A stretch of DNA of 64,000 bases from Mycolicibacter longobardus (GTDB lineage Bacteria > Actinomycetota > Actinomycetes > Mycobacteriales > Mycobacteriaceae). Shown here in pieces: positions 36,297-45,191 of the stretch. A program made the position numbers and the translations under genes. The notes below the pieces were generated by a model. The model made no database searches and had not been told where the DNA came from. It was given only the letters and a program-made list of their open reading frames with translations. Location of the stretch: the NCBI RefSeq assembly GCF_002102265.1, contig NZ_LQPG01000040.1, positions 47,036-111,035 on the forward strand, read 5' to 3'. Numbering within the stretch: the stretch's first letter is position 1; each line of letters opens with the position of its first letter.

Positions 36297-39200
36297 TCAG
36301 CGCACCAGTTCCAGTTTCGCGGACCCTTTCTTCGCGGTCTTCTTGGCCGGGGTCCTCTTGGCAGCCGGGGCGTTCTTGGCCGCCGGTGTCTTCTTGGCCG
36401 CCGGCGCTTTCTTCGCCGGGGTCTTCTTGGCCGCCACGGCTTTCTGCACCGGGGCCTTCCTGGCCACCGGAGCTTCGGTCACCGGCGCCGCTGTCGCCGT
36501 AGGGGCGGAGATCTCCTGGGCGGGGGCCGAGAACCGGCTCGCCACGGCCACCGCAGCCGTGGCCGCCGCGGCCGTGCCGACCCCCTGCGCCCAGCCGATC
36601 GGGCCGACCGGCGTGCAACCCAGCAACTGGCTGATGCCCGGCGTGGAGACCATCGCGGCGAACAACACGAAGGATCCGGCCGCGGTCGCCAGCACCAGCG
36701 GCGCCCGCGAGTCCACCACGGTCTGACCGAGTTCGGCGGTCACCAGCGAGATCAGCCCCACCGTCGACGCTCGCTGCGGGGTGCCGGTGACGCTGGCCAT
36801 GGCCCAGGCGGCGGTGCCCGCCGCGCCGGTGACGCCGCCCCGGAACGCCACCGCACGCCATAGTTTCTTCTCATCGAGCCCGGGCACCGCGCCGCCGATC
36901 GGGCCGGCCGGTGTGCTCACCGCCACCGCGGTGGCCGGCAGCGCGTCGGTCAGGGTGTTCATCAGCAGCAGCTGCCGGGTGTTCAGTGGGGAGTTGCCGG
37001 TGATCGCGGTGCCGATAACGGAGAACATCACCTCACCGGCGTTGCCGCCCAGCAGCCCGGAGATGGCGAGTTGCACGCCCCGCCACAGCCGCCGGCCCTC
37101 GTCGATCGCGTCGACCAGCGCCCCGATCTTCCCGTCGGTCAGCACCACGTCGGCGGTGGCGTGCGCCGAGTCGCTGCCGTGCGCCACCACACCGAGCCCC
37201 ACCGTGGCGGCCCGGATCGCGGCGGCGTCGTTGGCGCCGTCACCCACCATCGCCGAGACCCGGCCGGCGCGCTCCAGGGTCTGGACGATCTGCACCTTGT
37301 TCTCCGGCGACATCCGGGCGAAGATCACCCGTTCGCAGACCACCCGTTCTTGTTCCTTGCGGTTCAACGCGTTCCACTCCGAGCCGGTGATGACCTCCTC
37401 GGGGGAGACGGTCACACCCATCTCGGCGGCGATCGCGGTGGCCGTGATCGGATGGTCGCCGGTGATCATCCGAATGTCGACGCCGCGGGCGGCCAGATCG
37501 GCCAGCAACTGCGGGGCGTCGGCCCGGGGTGTGTCGGCCAGACCGAGGAACCCGATCAGCGTCAGCCCGGAGGCACTCACCTCCACGAGCCGGTCGGAAT
37601 CGTCGCTCACGGCCCGTACCTGAGCGGCGGTCAGCTTGCCGTGGGCCACCGCGATCACCCGCAGCCCCTGGGCCGCCATCTCGGCCACCTGCTGCTCCAC
37701 CCGGGGGGTGGCGTTCTTGCACGCTCCCAGCACCACTTCCGGTGCGCCCTTGACCAACAGCTCCGAGCCCAACACCGAGGCCGAGAAGGCCCGCCCGGAA
37801 CGGAACGGCAGGTGGGCGTCCGGTTCGATCCACGCCCGGGCGCCGGGCGCGGCCGCCGCCCCCTCGACGATGGCCTGGTCGGTGGCGTGCGCATGCGCCG
37901 CACCTTCGGGAGCCGGTGCCGCCTGCGCCGCGGTACCGAGCACGTCGTCGTCGGTGTATCCGGCTAGCGGGCGCACCGTGGTGACCCGCAGCCGGTTCTC
38001 GCTGAGTGTTCCGGTCTTGTCGAAGCAGACCACGTCGACCCGGCCGAGTGCCTCCACGGATCGCGGGATCCGCACCAGTGCACCGGATTTGGTCAACCGC
38101 TGAGAAGACGCGTGCTGGGCCAGGGTCGCCATCAACGGCATGCCCTCCGGGACGGCGGCGATAGCGACCGCGATCGCGTTGCCGAGTGCCACCCGCAGCC
38201 CGCCCTGGCGCAGCAGGCCGAGCGCGCCGACGGCCACACCGCCGGCGGCACTGTAGGGGAAAGTCCGGTACATGAGCTGGGACAAGTGGTGTTGCAGGCC
38301 GACCTCGGACAGCTCCCCGGAGGCCAGTTCCGAGGCGCGGCGGGCCTGGGTGTCGGCGCCCACGGCGGTCACCATCGCCAGCGCCTTGCCGGCGATCACC
38401 GTGGTGCCCGCGTAGAGCATGGAGCTGCGCTCGGCCAGTTCGGCGCCGGGAGTCGGATCCAGCTGCTTGCCGACCGACAGCGATTCGCCGGTCAGCGACG
38501 ACTCGTCGACCTCGACGTCGGACACCTCGATGACGCGGGCGTCCGCGGGCACCACCTCGTTGCTGCGCACCTCGATCAGGTCACCGGGCAGCAGTTGTTC
38601 GGCGACGATCTCGTGATAGGTCGCAGTCCCGTCGGGCCCCATCATCACCACCCGCGCCGGCGGGGCCTGCTGCGCCAGTAGGGCGTTCAGCCGGCTCTCG
38701 GCCCGCAACCGCTGGTAGGCGGCCAGCATGGCATTGCCGGTGAGCACCGTGCCCACCATCACGGCGTCGATCGGCGAACCCAGCATGGCGGTGGCCGCCG
38801 AGCACAGCGCCAGGATCGGCGTCATCGGGTCGGACAGTTCCTCACGCACGGCGTGGAAGTACGGCCAGAACATGCCCTGCGACTCCGCGTCGACCGGCGC
38901 ACGTTCGGCGAGCGGGGTCACCGCGTCCGGGGCCAGCAGCTCGCGCGCCTGCTCGACCGTCATGGCATGCCACTCGTAGGCCGGTGCCGGCTTCGGCGCG
39001 TGGGCCCGCAGCACCCGGCGGGCGAGCAGATACCCCGACAGCATTCCGGCGCCCGCACCGACCGTCACCGGCCCCGGTCCGCGGCTCGGTCCCGCCCCGA
39101 GACCGGGGATGGTCGCCCGGACCCCGCGGACCAGCAGCAGCCCGGCGATGGACGACGCCCCGATCGAGATCGCGACCCCGCGCTCGGTGGCCGCCCGGGC

Positions 39201-40802
39201 GGCCGGCAGCGCGCGCAGCACCTGCCATGCTCCGGCCAGGTCGGCCAGCAGCAGGTCGGCATAGAAAGGAGGAGGCAGGGAGTCGTCCTCCGGCATGACG
39301 CCCAGCGCCACGTCCGCGGCCGACAGTGCCTGCGCCGCGGAAGTCGACAGCACCGCGACGGTGTGCCCGGCCTGCTGCAGGTCGGTCACGGCCGCGGCCA
39401 GTGCGGCGTCCATCTCGTCCATATCGTCTCCGCCGACAACGGGGCGGATGTCGTCGAAACCGGGGCGCAGCTCACCGAGGATGTCGGTGTCCACCGTGAC
39501 CAGCTCCGCGCCGCAGGCACGCCCCTCGAGCACCACCGCCGAGGCCAGCGCGTGGTGCGCGGGCAGGATCAGCGCGTCCACCGGCTCCTTGCGGGTCGCC
39601 CCGCGGGTCGTCATACGGGGAACCCGGTGCCAGCCCGGCCGCAGACCCGGCTTGTCCAGCAGACGCTGCGCGTTGTTCCACGCCTGCGGCAGCTCATGCT
39701 CGTTGGCGCCGCGGATCTGCACCACCCGGTGCTTCTCGCCGGTCAGCACCCGAGGATCGATGACCACGGTGTCGATCTTGTCGAGGCGGCGCAGGCTGTC
39801 CGGCCGCAGCGGCAGCACCTCGTGCGCCTCCGCCAGCCCGCGCCCCAGCGTCGCCGCGAAGGACTCGCGACTGGTGCGCACCGCTTTCGGCGAAGCCGCC
39901 AGGATCGCGTTCGAAGTCATGTCCAGGTTGCGGGTCAGCGCGCCCACCACCCCGGCGCCGAGCACCTGCGCGAGCGCCGTCCGTTTCAGGTGGCGTTCGG
40001 CCGGGCCCTCCGGCATCGGGACGGGACGCTGCGCCCGGTGCCCGTCCGGGTGATCGGCATACCGCGCCAGCTCCGGCTCATAGCGGTTCCAGGCCAGCGC
40101 TCCGGCACGGGTCTCGGCGGCTTTGAGGCCCTCCACCATCAGGTCCACCGCCAGGATCACCGGGGACATGGTGATGACGTGTGAGCCGAGCGAGGCCAGC
40201 GAGAGCACCATGTCGGTGTTTGCCGGGCCGATCCGGCTTTCCAGCATGTTCCGTACCAGCGGCTGGTATCGGGCCACCGACGCCGCGGCGTCGAAGATCT
40301 TGGGGGCGGCGGGCCAGCGCAGCACGCTGCCCGCGGTTGCGATCGCCAGCCCTACCGCGTTGGCGCCCACCAAAGCACCCTTGGCGGCCAGCAACAGGCC
40401 GTCGCCCGGCAGCGCCGCGGTCTGCGGCGCGGTCAGTTCGAGCCCCTTTTCGGCCGCCTCCACTATGGTGCACAGCTCGGCCAGCGAGGTCTCGTCGTCG
40501 ATCTCGACGATCACCCGGGACAACGGGCGGTTCAGCCGCACCGAGGTCACACCCGGCTGGGCCCGCAGGGCTTCCAGGACCTCGGCAGCTACGTCGTCGC
40601 TGTCCTGGTCGTCCAGCCCGCAAACCTCGATCCAGGCCCGGCCGGCGCCACGCCAGCTGCGCCGGCTGCCGGTCAGATCGGAACGCTCACCGGCGAGGAT
40701 CTTGGCGCCTTCACGCAGCGGGATGGCCGCGAGGTCCAGGCTGGCCGATGCGACCGCACCGACAGCGTCCAGACCGAAACGGCCGATCGCGAAAACGTCC
40801 AT
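36297..40802 (-). CDS. giant CtpI-like P-type ATPase with histone-like tail
   Basis: A 1501-residue cation-transporting P-type ATPase. An HMA-like domain lies at about 57-120, followed by a long actinobacteria-specific region (about 130-620, degenerate ATPase-like), then a complete core: SSLTGES actuator motif, phosphorylated Asp928 in FDKTGTLSENR, GDHPITA, and GDGANDAAAIRAA. The size and layout match CtpI of M. tuberculosis; the ion is unknown. The last ~60 residues are a Lys/Ala/Pro repeat (AKKTPAKKAPAAKKTPAAK). It is inserted between the Rv3632 and galE1 equivalents. Confidence 0.9.
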   Translation of the reverse strand: MDVFAIGRFGLDAVGAVASASLDLAAIPLREGAKILAGERSDLTGSRRSWRGAGRAWIEVCGLDDQDSDDVAAEVLEALRAQPGVTSVRLNRPLSRVIVEIDDETSLAELCTIVEAAEKGLELTAPQTAALPGDGLLLAAKGALVGANAVGLAIATAGSVLRWPAAPKIFDAAASVARYQPLVRNMLESRIGPANTDMVLSLASLGSHVITMSPVILAVDLMVEGLKAAETRAGALAWNRYEPELARYADHPDGHRAQRPVPMPEGPAERHLKRTALAQVLGAGVVGALTRNLDMTSNAILAASPKAVRTSRESFAATLGRGLAEAHEVLPLRPDSLRRLDKIDTVVIDPRVLTGEKHRVVQIRGANEHELPQAWNNAQRLLDKPGLRPGWHRVPRMTTRGATRKEPVDALILPAHHALASAVVLEGRACGAELVTVDTDILGELRPGFDDIRPVVGGDDMDEMDAALAAAVTDLQQAGHTVAVLSTSAAQALSAADVALGVMPEDDSLPPPFYADLLLADLAGAWQVLRALPAARAATERGVAISIGASSIAGLLLVRGVRATIPGLGAGPSRGPGPVTVGAGAGMLSGYLLARRVLRAHAPKPAPAYEWHAMTVEQARELLAPDAVTPLAERAPVDAESQGMFWPYFHAVREELSDPMTPILALCSAATAMLGSPIDAVMVGTVLTGNAMLAAYQRLRAESRLNALLAQQAPPARVVMMGPDGTATYHEIVAEQLLPGDLIEVRSNEVVPADARVIEVSDVEVDESSLTGESLSVGKQLDPTPGAELAERSSMLYAGTTVIAGKALAMVTAVGADTQARRASELASGELSEVGLQHHLSQLMYRTFPYSAAGGVAVGALGLLRQGGLRVALGNAIAVAIAAVPEGMPLMATLAQHASSQRLTKSGALVRIPRSVEALGRVDVVCFDKTGTLSENRLRVTTVRPLAGYTDDDVLGTAAQAAPAPEGAAHAHATDQAIVEGAAAAPGARAWIEPDAHLPFRSGRAFSASVLGSELLVKGAPEVVLGACKNATPRVEQQVAEMAAQGLRVIAVAHGKLTAAQVRAVSDDSDRLVEVSASGLTLIGFLGLADTPRADAPQLLADLAARGVDIRMITGDHPITATAIAAEMGVTVSPEEVITGSEWNALNRKEQERVVCERVIFARMSPENKVQIVQTLERAGRVSAMVGDGANDAAAIRAATVGLGVVAHGSDSAHATADVVLTDGKIGALVDAIDEGRRLWRGVQLAISGLLGGNAGEVMFSVIGTAITGNSPLNTRQLLLMNTLTDALPATAVAVSTPAGPIGGAVPGLDEKKLWRAVAFRGGVTGAAGTAAWAMASVTGTPQRASTVGLISLVTAELGQTVVDSRAPLVLATAAGSFVLFAAMVSTPGISQLLGCTPVGPIGWAQGVGTAAAATAAVAVASRFSAPAQEISAPTATAAPVTEAPVARKAPVQKAVAAKKTPAKKAPAAKKTPAAKNAPAAKRTPAKKTAKKGSAKLELVR

Positions 40803-40949
40803 GGATTGCCTCCAGCGTCAATGGTGCGCTGGAGGTCTCTTCCGCCGGTTATCCGGCCCGCAGCCCCGGTCGTCCGGTTACGGGCGACGTGATGACGACA
40901 CTGCGATTTGGGGAATACTCCCCTCCGACGGGCAAGTATGCCACAACGG

Positions 40950-41894
40950 TCAGCGGGACTTCAGCTGCCGGAAATACGCCACGGTGCGGGCCACGCCGTC
41001 GGCCAGCGCGACCTGCGGCTGCCAACCCAGCACGTCCGCCGCCCGCGAGATGTCCAGGCAGGATCGCTTCAGATCGCCCAACCGCGGCGGGTGGAACTCC
41101 GGGTCGTCGGGTGCACCGACAGCGGCCGCCACCGCCGAGTGCAGTTGCCGGTCGGAGGTTTCCACCCCGGTGCCGACGTTGAACCGCTGCCCGTCGCCGT
41201 GCTCGCCGGATGCCCGCACGAACGCGTCCACCACATCGTCGACGAAGACATAGTCGCGGGTGTTGGATCCGTCCCCGAACACCTTGGTGGGCCGGCCTTC
41301 CAGCAGCGCCTGGGCGAAGATCGCCACCACCCCGGCCTCGCCGTGCGGATCCTGCCGCGGGCCGTAGACGTTGGCCGGCGCGATGTGGGAGCACTGCAGC
41401 CCGTAGAGGTGGCCAAAGGTGTTGAGGTAGATCTCGCCGGCCACCTTCCCGGCGGCATAGGGCGAAGCCGGATCGGTCGGAACGTCTTCACCGGTCGGAT
41501 AGCGCGGTGGGGTGCCGTAGATCGACCCGCCCGAGGAGGTGTGCACGATCTTGCGCACCCCGGCACTGCGGGCGGCATCGGCGAGCCGGATCGTTCCGAG
41601 CACGTTGACCGAGGCGTCGAAGGTCGGGTCGGCCACCGAGTGGCGCACGTCGATCTGGGCGGCCAGGTGGAAGACGACCTCGGGGCGGTGCCGCGCCAGC
41701 ACGTCGCTCAGGTCGGCGGTGACGATGTCGGCCTCGACGAAGCTGAAGTCGGCGTCATCGGCCAGGTGCTCGATGTTGGCGGCCCGCCCGGTCGCGAAAT
41801 TGTCCAGCCCGACCACCTGATGCCCGTCCGCCCGCAGGCGGTCGACCAGCGTCGATCCGATGAACCCGGCTGCCCCGGTGACCAGTGCTCGCAC
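40950..41894 (-). CDS. galE1: UDP-glucose 4-epimerase GalE1
   Basis: A 314-residue short-chain-dehydrogenase-type epimerase that interconverts UDP-glucose and UDP-galactose for arabinogalactan. The NAD motif GAAGFIG is at 7-13, and the active site SSGGSIYG with SPYAAGK (Tyr-x3-Lys) is intact. The start is GTG. It is the equivalent of Rv3634c and is divergent from the following membrane protein. Confidence 0.93.
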   Translation of the reverse strand: MRALVTGAAGFIGSTLVDRLRADGHQVVGLDNFATGRAANIEHLADDADFSFVEADIVTADLSDVLARHRPEVVFHLAAQIDVRHSVADPTFDASVNVLGTIRLADAARSAGVRKIVHTSSGGSIYGTPPRYPTGEDVPTDPASPYAAGKVAGEIYLNTFGHLYGLQCSHIAPANVYGPRQDPHGEAGVVAIFAQALLEGRPTKVFGDGSNTRDYVFVDDVVDAFVRASGEHGDGQRFNVGTGVETSDRQLHSAVAAAVGAPDDPEFHPPRLGDLKRSCLDISRAADVLGWQPQVALADGVARTVAYFRQLKSR

Positions 41895-41900
41895 CGGCCC

Positions 41901-41906
41901 ACCATA
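41901..41906 (-). promoter_or_regulatory. -10 element of a leaderless promoter for galE1
   Basis: On the minus strand TATGGT (41906 to 41901) fits TANNNT and is followed, 7 nt after its last T, by the G of the GTG start at 41894. Confidence 0.55.
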
Positions 41907-41926
41907 CCGACAGGTAAGAAAGACGA

Positions 41927-43720
41927 ATGCGTCCCCGTTTCACCGCCCTGCCGTGGGTGTGCTGGGCGGCGCTTGCGTTGATCGCCGCGCAGCTGGTGGT
42001 CCGGGCGGTGGTGGCGTTCGGGGGCTACTTCTACTGGGACGACCTGATCCTGATCGGCCGGGCCGGCACTCACCAGCTGCTGTCGCCGTCCTATCTGTTC
42101 GACGACCACGACGGGCATGTGATGCCGGGCGCGTTCCTGGTGGCGGGCGCGCTCAGCAGGATGTGGCCGTTGCAGTGGGCGGCGCCGGCGGTCAGCCTGG
42201 TGGTGCTGCAGCTGCTGGCGTCAGCCGCGCTGCTGCGTGCGCTGTGGGTGATCCTGGGCTGGCGACCGGTGCTGCTGGTGCCACTGACCTTCGCGTTGTG
42301 GTGCCCGCTGAGCCTGCCCGCCTTCGCGTGGTGGGCGGCGGCGCTGAACTCACTGCCGATGTGCGCGGCGCTGGCCTGGGTGTGCGCCGACGCGATCCTG
42401 TTGGCGCGCACCGGGAATCGGCGCTACGCACTCACCGGAACACTGGCCTATCTGGGTGGTCTGTTGTTCTTCGAGAAGGCCGCGGTGATCCCGTTCGTCG
42501 CGTTCACGGTGACCGCCCTGCTGCGCTATGTGGCCGGCACGGCGCCGGGCAGCGCGCTGGCCGGGGCGTGGCGGGCCGGAACCCGGTTGTGGACCGCGAC
42601 GCTGACGGTGACCGGGGGGTGGGTCGTGGTCTACCTGGCGGTGGTCAACCAGAAGCGGTGGAGTTTCGACCTGGAGATGACCCGCGACCTGCTGCTGCGT
42701 TCGATCACCCACGGCGTCATCCCGAGCCTGGCCGGTGGGCCGTGGCGGTGGGCCCGCTGGGCGCCGGCCTCGCCGTGGGCGCTGCCGGGACCGGTGGTTA
42801 TGACGCTGGGCTGGCTGGTGCTGGCGGGGCTGGTGGCGGTGTCGCTGGCGCGCAAGCACCGGCTGGTGCCGGTGTGGCTGGCCGCGGTCGGCTACGCGGC
42901 GGCCTGCCAGGTCCCGATCTATCTGATGCGGTCCTCGGCGTTCACCGCACTCGAGCTGGCTCAGACCCTGCGCTACCTGGCCGACCTCGTCGTGGTGCTG
43001 GCGATCCTGGGCGCCGTCGGGTTGAGCGCCCCCAACCGGGATTCGTCACGGTGGCTGGACGCCTCACCGCTGCGCACCGTGGCCGTGACCGCGCTGGCGG
43101 CGGCGTTCACGGTGAGCAGCCTGTATTCGACGGCGACGTTCCTGTCCCGTTGGCGTGACGACCCGGCTCGCCCCTATCTGCTGAATGCCCGGCACGGCCT
43201 GGCTGTTGCCCGGGCCGAATCCGACGCACCGCTGCTGGACCAGGAGGTCGACCCGCTGGTGCTGCAGCGGGTGGTCTACCCGGAGAACCTGGCCAGCCAC
43301 ATGTTCGCCCTGGTTCGCGACCGACCCGAATTTGCTTCGGCCACAACGCGATTACGGACGCTGACCAGCTCGGGAGAGCTCGCCGAGGCCCAGGTGACCT
43401 GGGTTCGGTCCATCAACGCCGGACCGGTGCCCAGATGCGGCTATCTGATCCAGCCGGACCGTCCGGCGACGATGGGGCTGGACGGTCCGCTGCTGCCGGC
43501 GGACTGGACCGCCGAGATCAACTACCTGGCCAACGTCGACGGTTCGATGACGTTGTCGCTGTCCGACGGGCCCGAGGTCCGGGTCCGGGTGCGGCCGGGC
43601 CTCAATCGTGTCTTCGTACGGCTTCCCGGCGCCGGCTCAAGCGTGACCGCGCGGGCCGACACCGCGGCGCTGTCGGTGTGCATCGCGGTCGGCCCGGTCG
43701 GCTATGTCGCGCCCCGCTAG
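41927..43720 (+). CDS. polytopic GT-C-like membrane protein (Rv3635-like)
   Basis: 597 residues, about 12-13 membrane helices and a soluble C-terminal beta domain (last ~170 residues). An early extracytoplasmic loop carries YFYWDDLILIG and DDHDGHVMPG, acidic motifs like those of lipid-linked-sugar GT-C glycosyltransferases. It may add a sugar to the cell envelope; donor and acceptor are unknown. ATG start with AAGAAAG upstream. It stands next to galE1 as in M. tuberculosis. Confidence 0.85.
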   Translation: MRPRFTALPWVCWAALALIAAQLVVRAVVAFGGYFYWDDLILIGRAGTHQLLSPSYLFDDHDGHVMPGAFLVAGALSRMWPLQWAAPAVSLVVLQLLASAALLRALWVILGWRPVLLVPLTFALWCPLSLPAFAWWAAALNSLPMCAALAWVCADAILLARTGNRRYALTGTLAYLGGLLFFEKAAVIPFVAFTVTALLRYVAGTAPGSALAGAWRAGTRLWTATLTVTGGWVVVYLAVVNQKRWSFDLEMTRDLLLRSITHGVIPSLAGGPWRWARWAPASPWALPGPVVMTLGWLVLAGLVAVSLARKHRLVPVWLAAVGYAAACQVPIYLMRSSAFTALELAQTLRYLADLVVVLAILGAVGLSAPNRDSSRWLDASPLRTVAVTALAAAFTVSSLYSTATFLSRWRDDPARPYLLNARHGLAVARAESDAPLLDQEVDPLVLQRVVYPENLASHMFALVRDRPEFASATTRLRTLTSSGELAEAQVTWVRSINAGPVPRCGYLIQPDRPATMGLDGPLLPADWTAEINYLANVDGSMTLSLSDGPEVRVRVRPGLNRVFVRLPGAGSSVTARADTAALSVCIAVGPVGYVAPR

Positions 43721-43792
43721 CAGTTCTGCGCTGCCCCCGCTGCTGCGCCTAGCCTTCAACGTACCGGGGCCAAGAGACGGCGGGTTTGGTTG

Positions 43793-45106
43793 ATGGAGGA
43801 TCACGGGACACCCGATTCGCAGCGGAAGTCCGCACCCCGGCCCGACACCAATGCAGTTGCCGGTGAGCTGCGCCGGCAGCTGGGCATGTTCGACGCGGTG
43901 ACGATTGGGCTGGGCTCGATGCTCGGTGCCGGCATTTTCGTCGCGTTGGCCCCCGCGGCACGAGCGGCCGGTGCTGCGATGCCGATCGGGCTGGTGGTGG
44001 CGGCGATCATCGCCTACTGCAACGCGATTTCCTCGGCGCGGCTGGCTGCCCGGTATCCGACCTCCGGGGGTACCTACGTCTACGGGCGCGAGCGGCTGGG
44101 CCCATTCTTCGGCTATCTGGCCGGGTGGGGATTCATCGTCGGCAAGACCGCCTCGTGCGCGGCGATGGCACTGACCGTGGGTTTCTACGCTTGGCCCGCA
44201 CACGGACACGCGATCGCGGTGGCCGCGGTGCTGTCGCTGACCGCCATCAATGTGCTGGGTGTGCGGAAATCGGCATGGCTGACCCGGGTGATCGTGGTGG
44301 TGACGCTGGTGGTTCTGGCAACGGTTGTGGTGACCGCACTGGGCGGACCGGGTACCGAAGCCGTTCGGTTCGACCACTCCGGTGCGTCTGTGCCGGGGGT
44401 GCTGCAGGCGGCGGGCCTGCTGTTCTTCGCCTTCGCCGGATACGCCCGCATCGCCACACTGGGCGAGGAGGTACGGGATCCAGCTCGCACCATTCCGCGC
44501 GCGATCCCGATCGCCTTGGCCATCACGCTGGTGGTGTACGCGGCGGTGGCCATAGCGGCACTGAATGTTCTTGGCCCAGAAGGTCTTGCCGGCGCCTCCG
44601 CGCCCCTGGTGCAGGTGGTGACGGTCGCGGGAGCGGGAGGCCTGGCTCCAGCGGTCCAGATCGGAGCGATACTCGCCGCGGCCGGGTCCTTGTTGGCCCT
44701 GATTCTGGGGGTTTCGCGTACCACCCTGGCCATGGCCCGTGACCGGTATCTGCCCGGGTATCTGACTGCGGTGCATCCCCGGTTCGGGGTGCCGCACCGC
44801 GCCGAGATCGCCGTAGGTCTGGTGATTGCCGTCTTGGCCGCCACGACCGATATCCGTGGCGCCATCGGATTCTCCTCGTTCGCGGTCCTGGTTTACTACG
44901 CCGTGGCCAACGCCGCGGCCTGGACCCTGACCCCCGCCGAGGGCCGTCCCCCGCGCTGGATCCCAATCTTCGGCATGTTCGGCTGCACCGTTGTCGCCTT
45001 CGCCTTGCCGCTGACCTCGGTCCTGGCGGGTCTTGTGGTGTTCGCCGTTGGCGTTGCCGCCTACGGCACTCACCGTCGGGTGGCGCGGCCCAGCGGGCGT
45101 CGGTAG
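43793..45106 (+). CDS. APC-family amino acid permease
   Basis: 437 residues with about 12 membrane helices. The helix 1 motif GLGSMLGAGIFV and the GGTYVYGRERLG segment after helix 2 are the APC substrate-binding signatures (cationic amino acid transporter-like branch). It is a proton-coupled importer or exchanger of amino acids or polyamines; specificity cannot be read. The ATG one codon after a TTG is taken as the start. It marks the end of synteny with the M. tuberculosis segment. Confidence 0.87.
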   Translation: MEDHGTPDSQRKSAPRPDTNAVAGELRRQLGMFDAVTIGLGSMLGAGIFVALAPAARAAGAAMPIGLVVAAIIAYCNAISSARLAARYPTSGGTYVYGRERLGPFFGYLAGWGFIVGKTASCAAMALTVGFYAWPAHGHAIAVAAVLSLTAINVLGVRKSAWLTRVIVVVTLVVLATVVVTALGGPGTEAVRFDHSGASVPGVLQAAGLLFFAFAGYARIATLGEEVRDPARTIPRAIPIALAITLVVYAAVAIAALNVLGPEGLAGASAPLVQVVTVAGAGGLAPAVQIGAILAAAGSLLALILGVSRTTLAMARDRYLPGYLTAVHPRFGVPHRAEIAVGLVIAVLAATTDIRGAIGFSSFAVLVYYAVANAAAWTLTPAEGRPPRWIPIFGMFGCTVVAFALPLTSVLAGLVVFAVGVAAYGTHRRVARPSGRR

Positions 45107-45191
45107 TCCCACCCCCCGGGGTCGGCAACAACGCGCCGAGGTGACGCCGACGCGCTGCACAGCCTGACCGTGCTCGGTACGTTCTACAGTC

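Noticed and set aside
38853..40184. 443-codon frame antisense to the P-type ATPase
   Set aside because: Arg/His/Gln-rich shadow composition; the ATPase motifs are on the minus strand.
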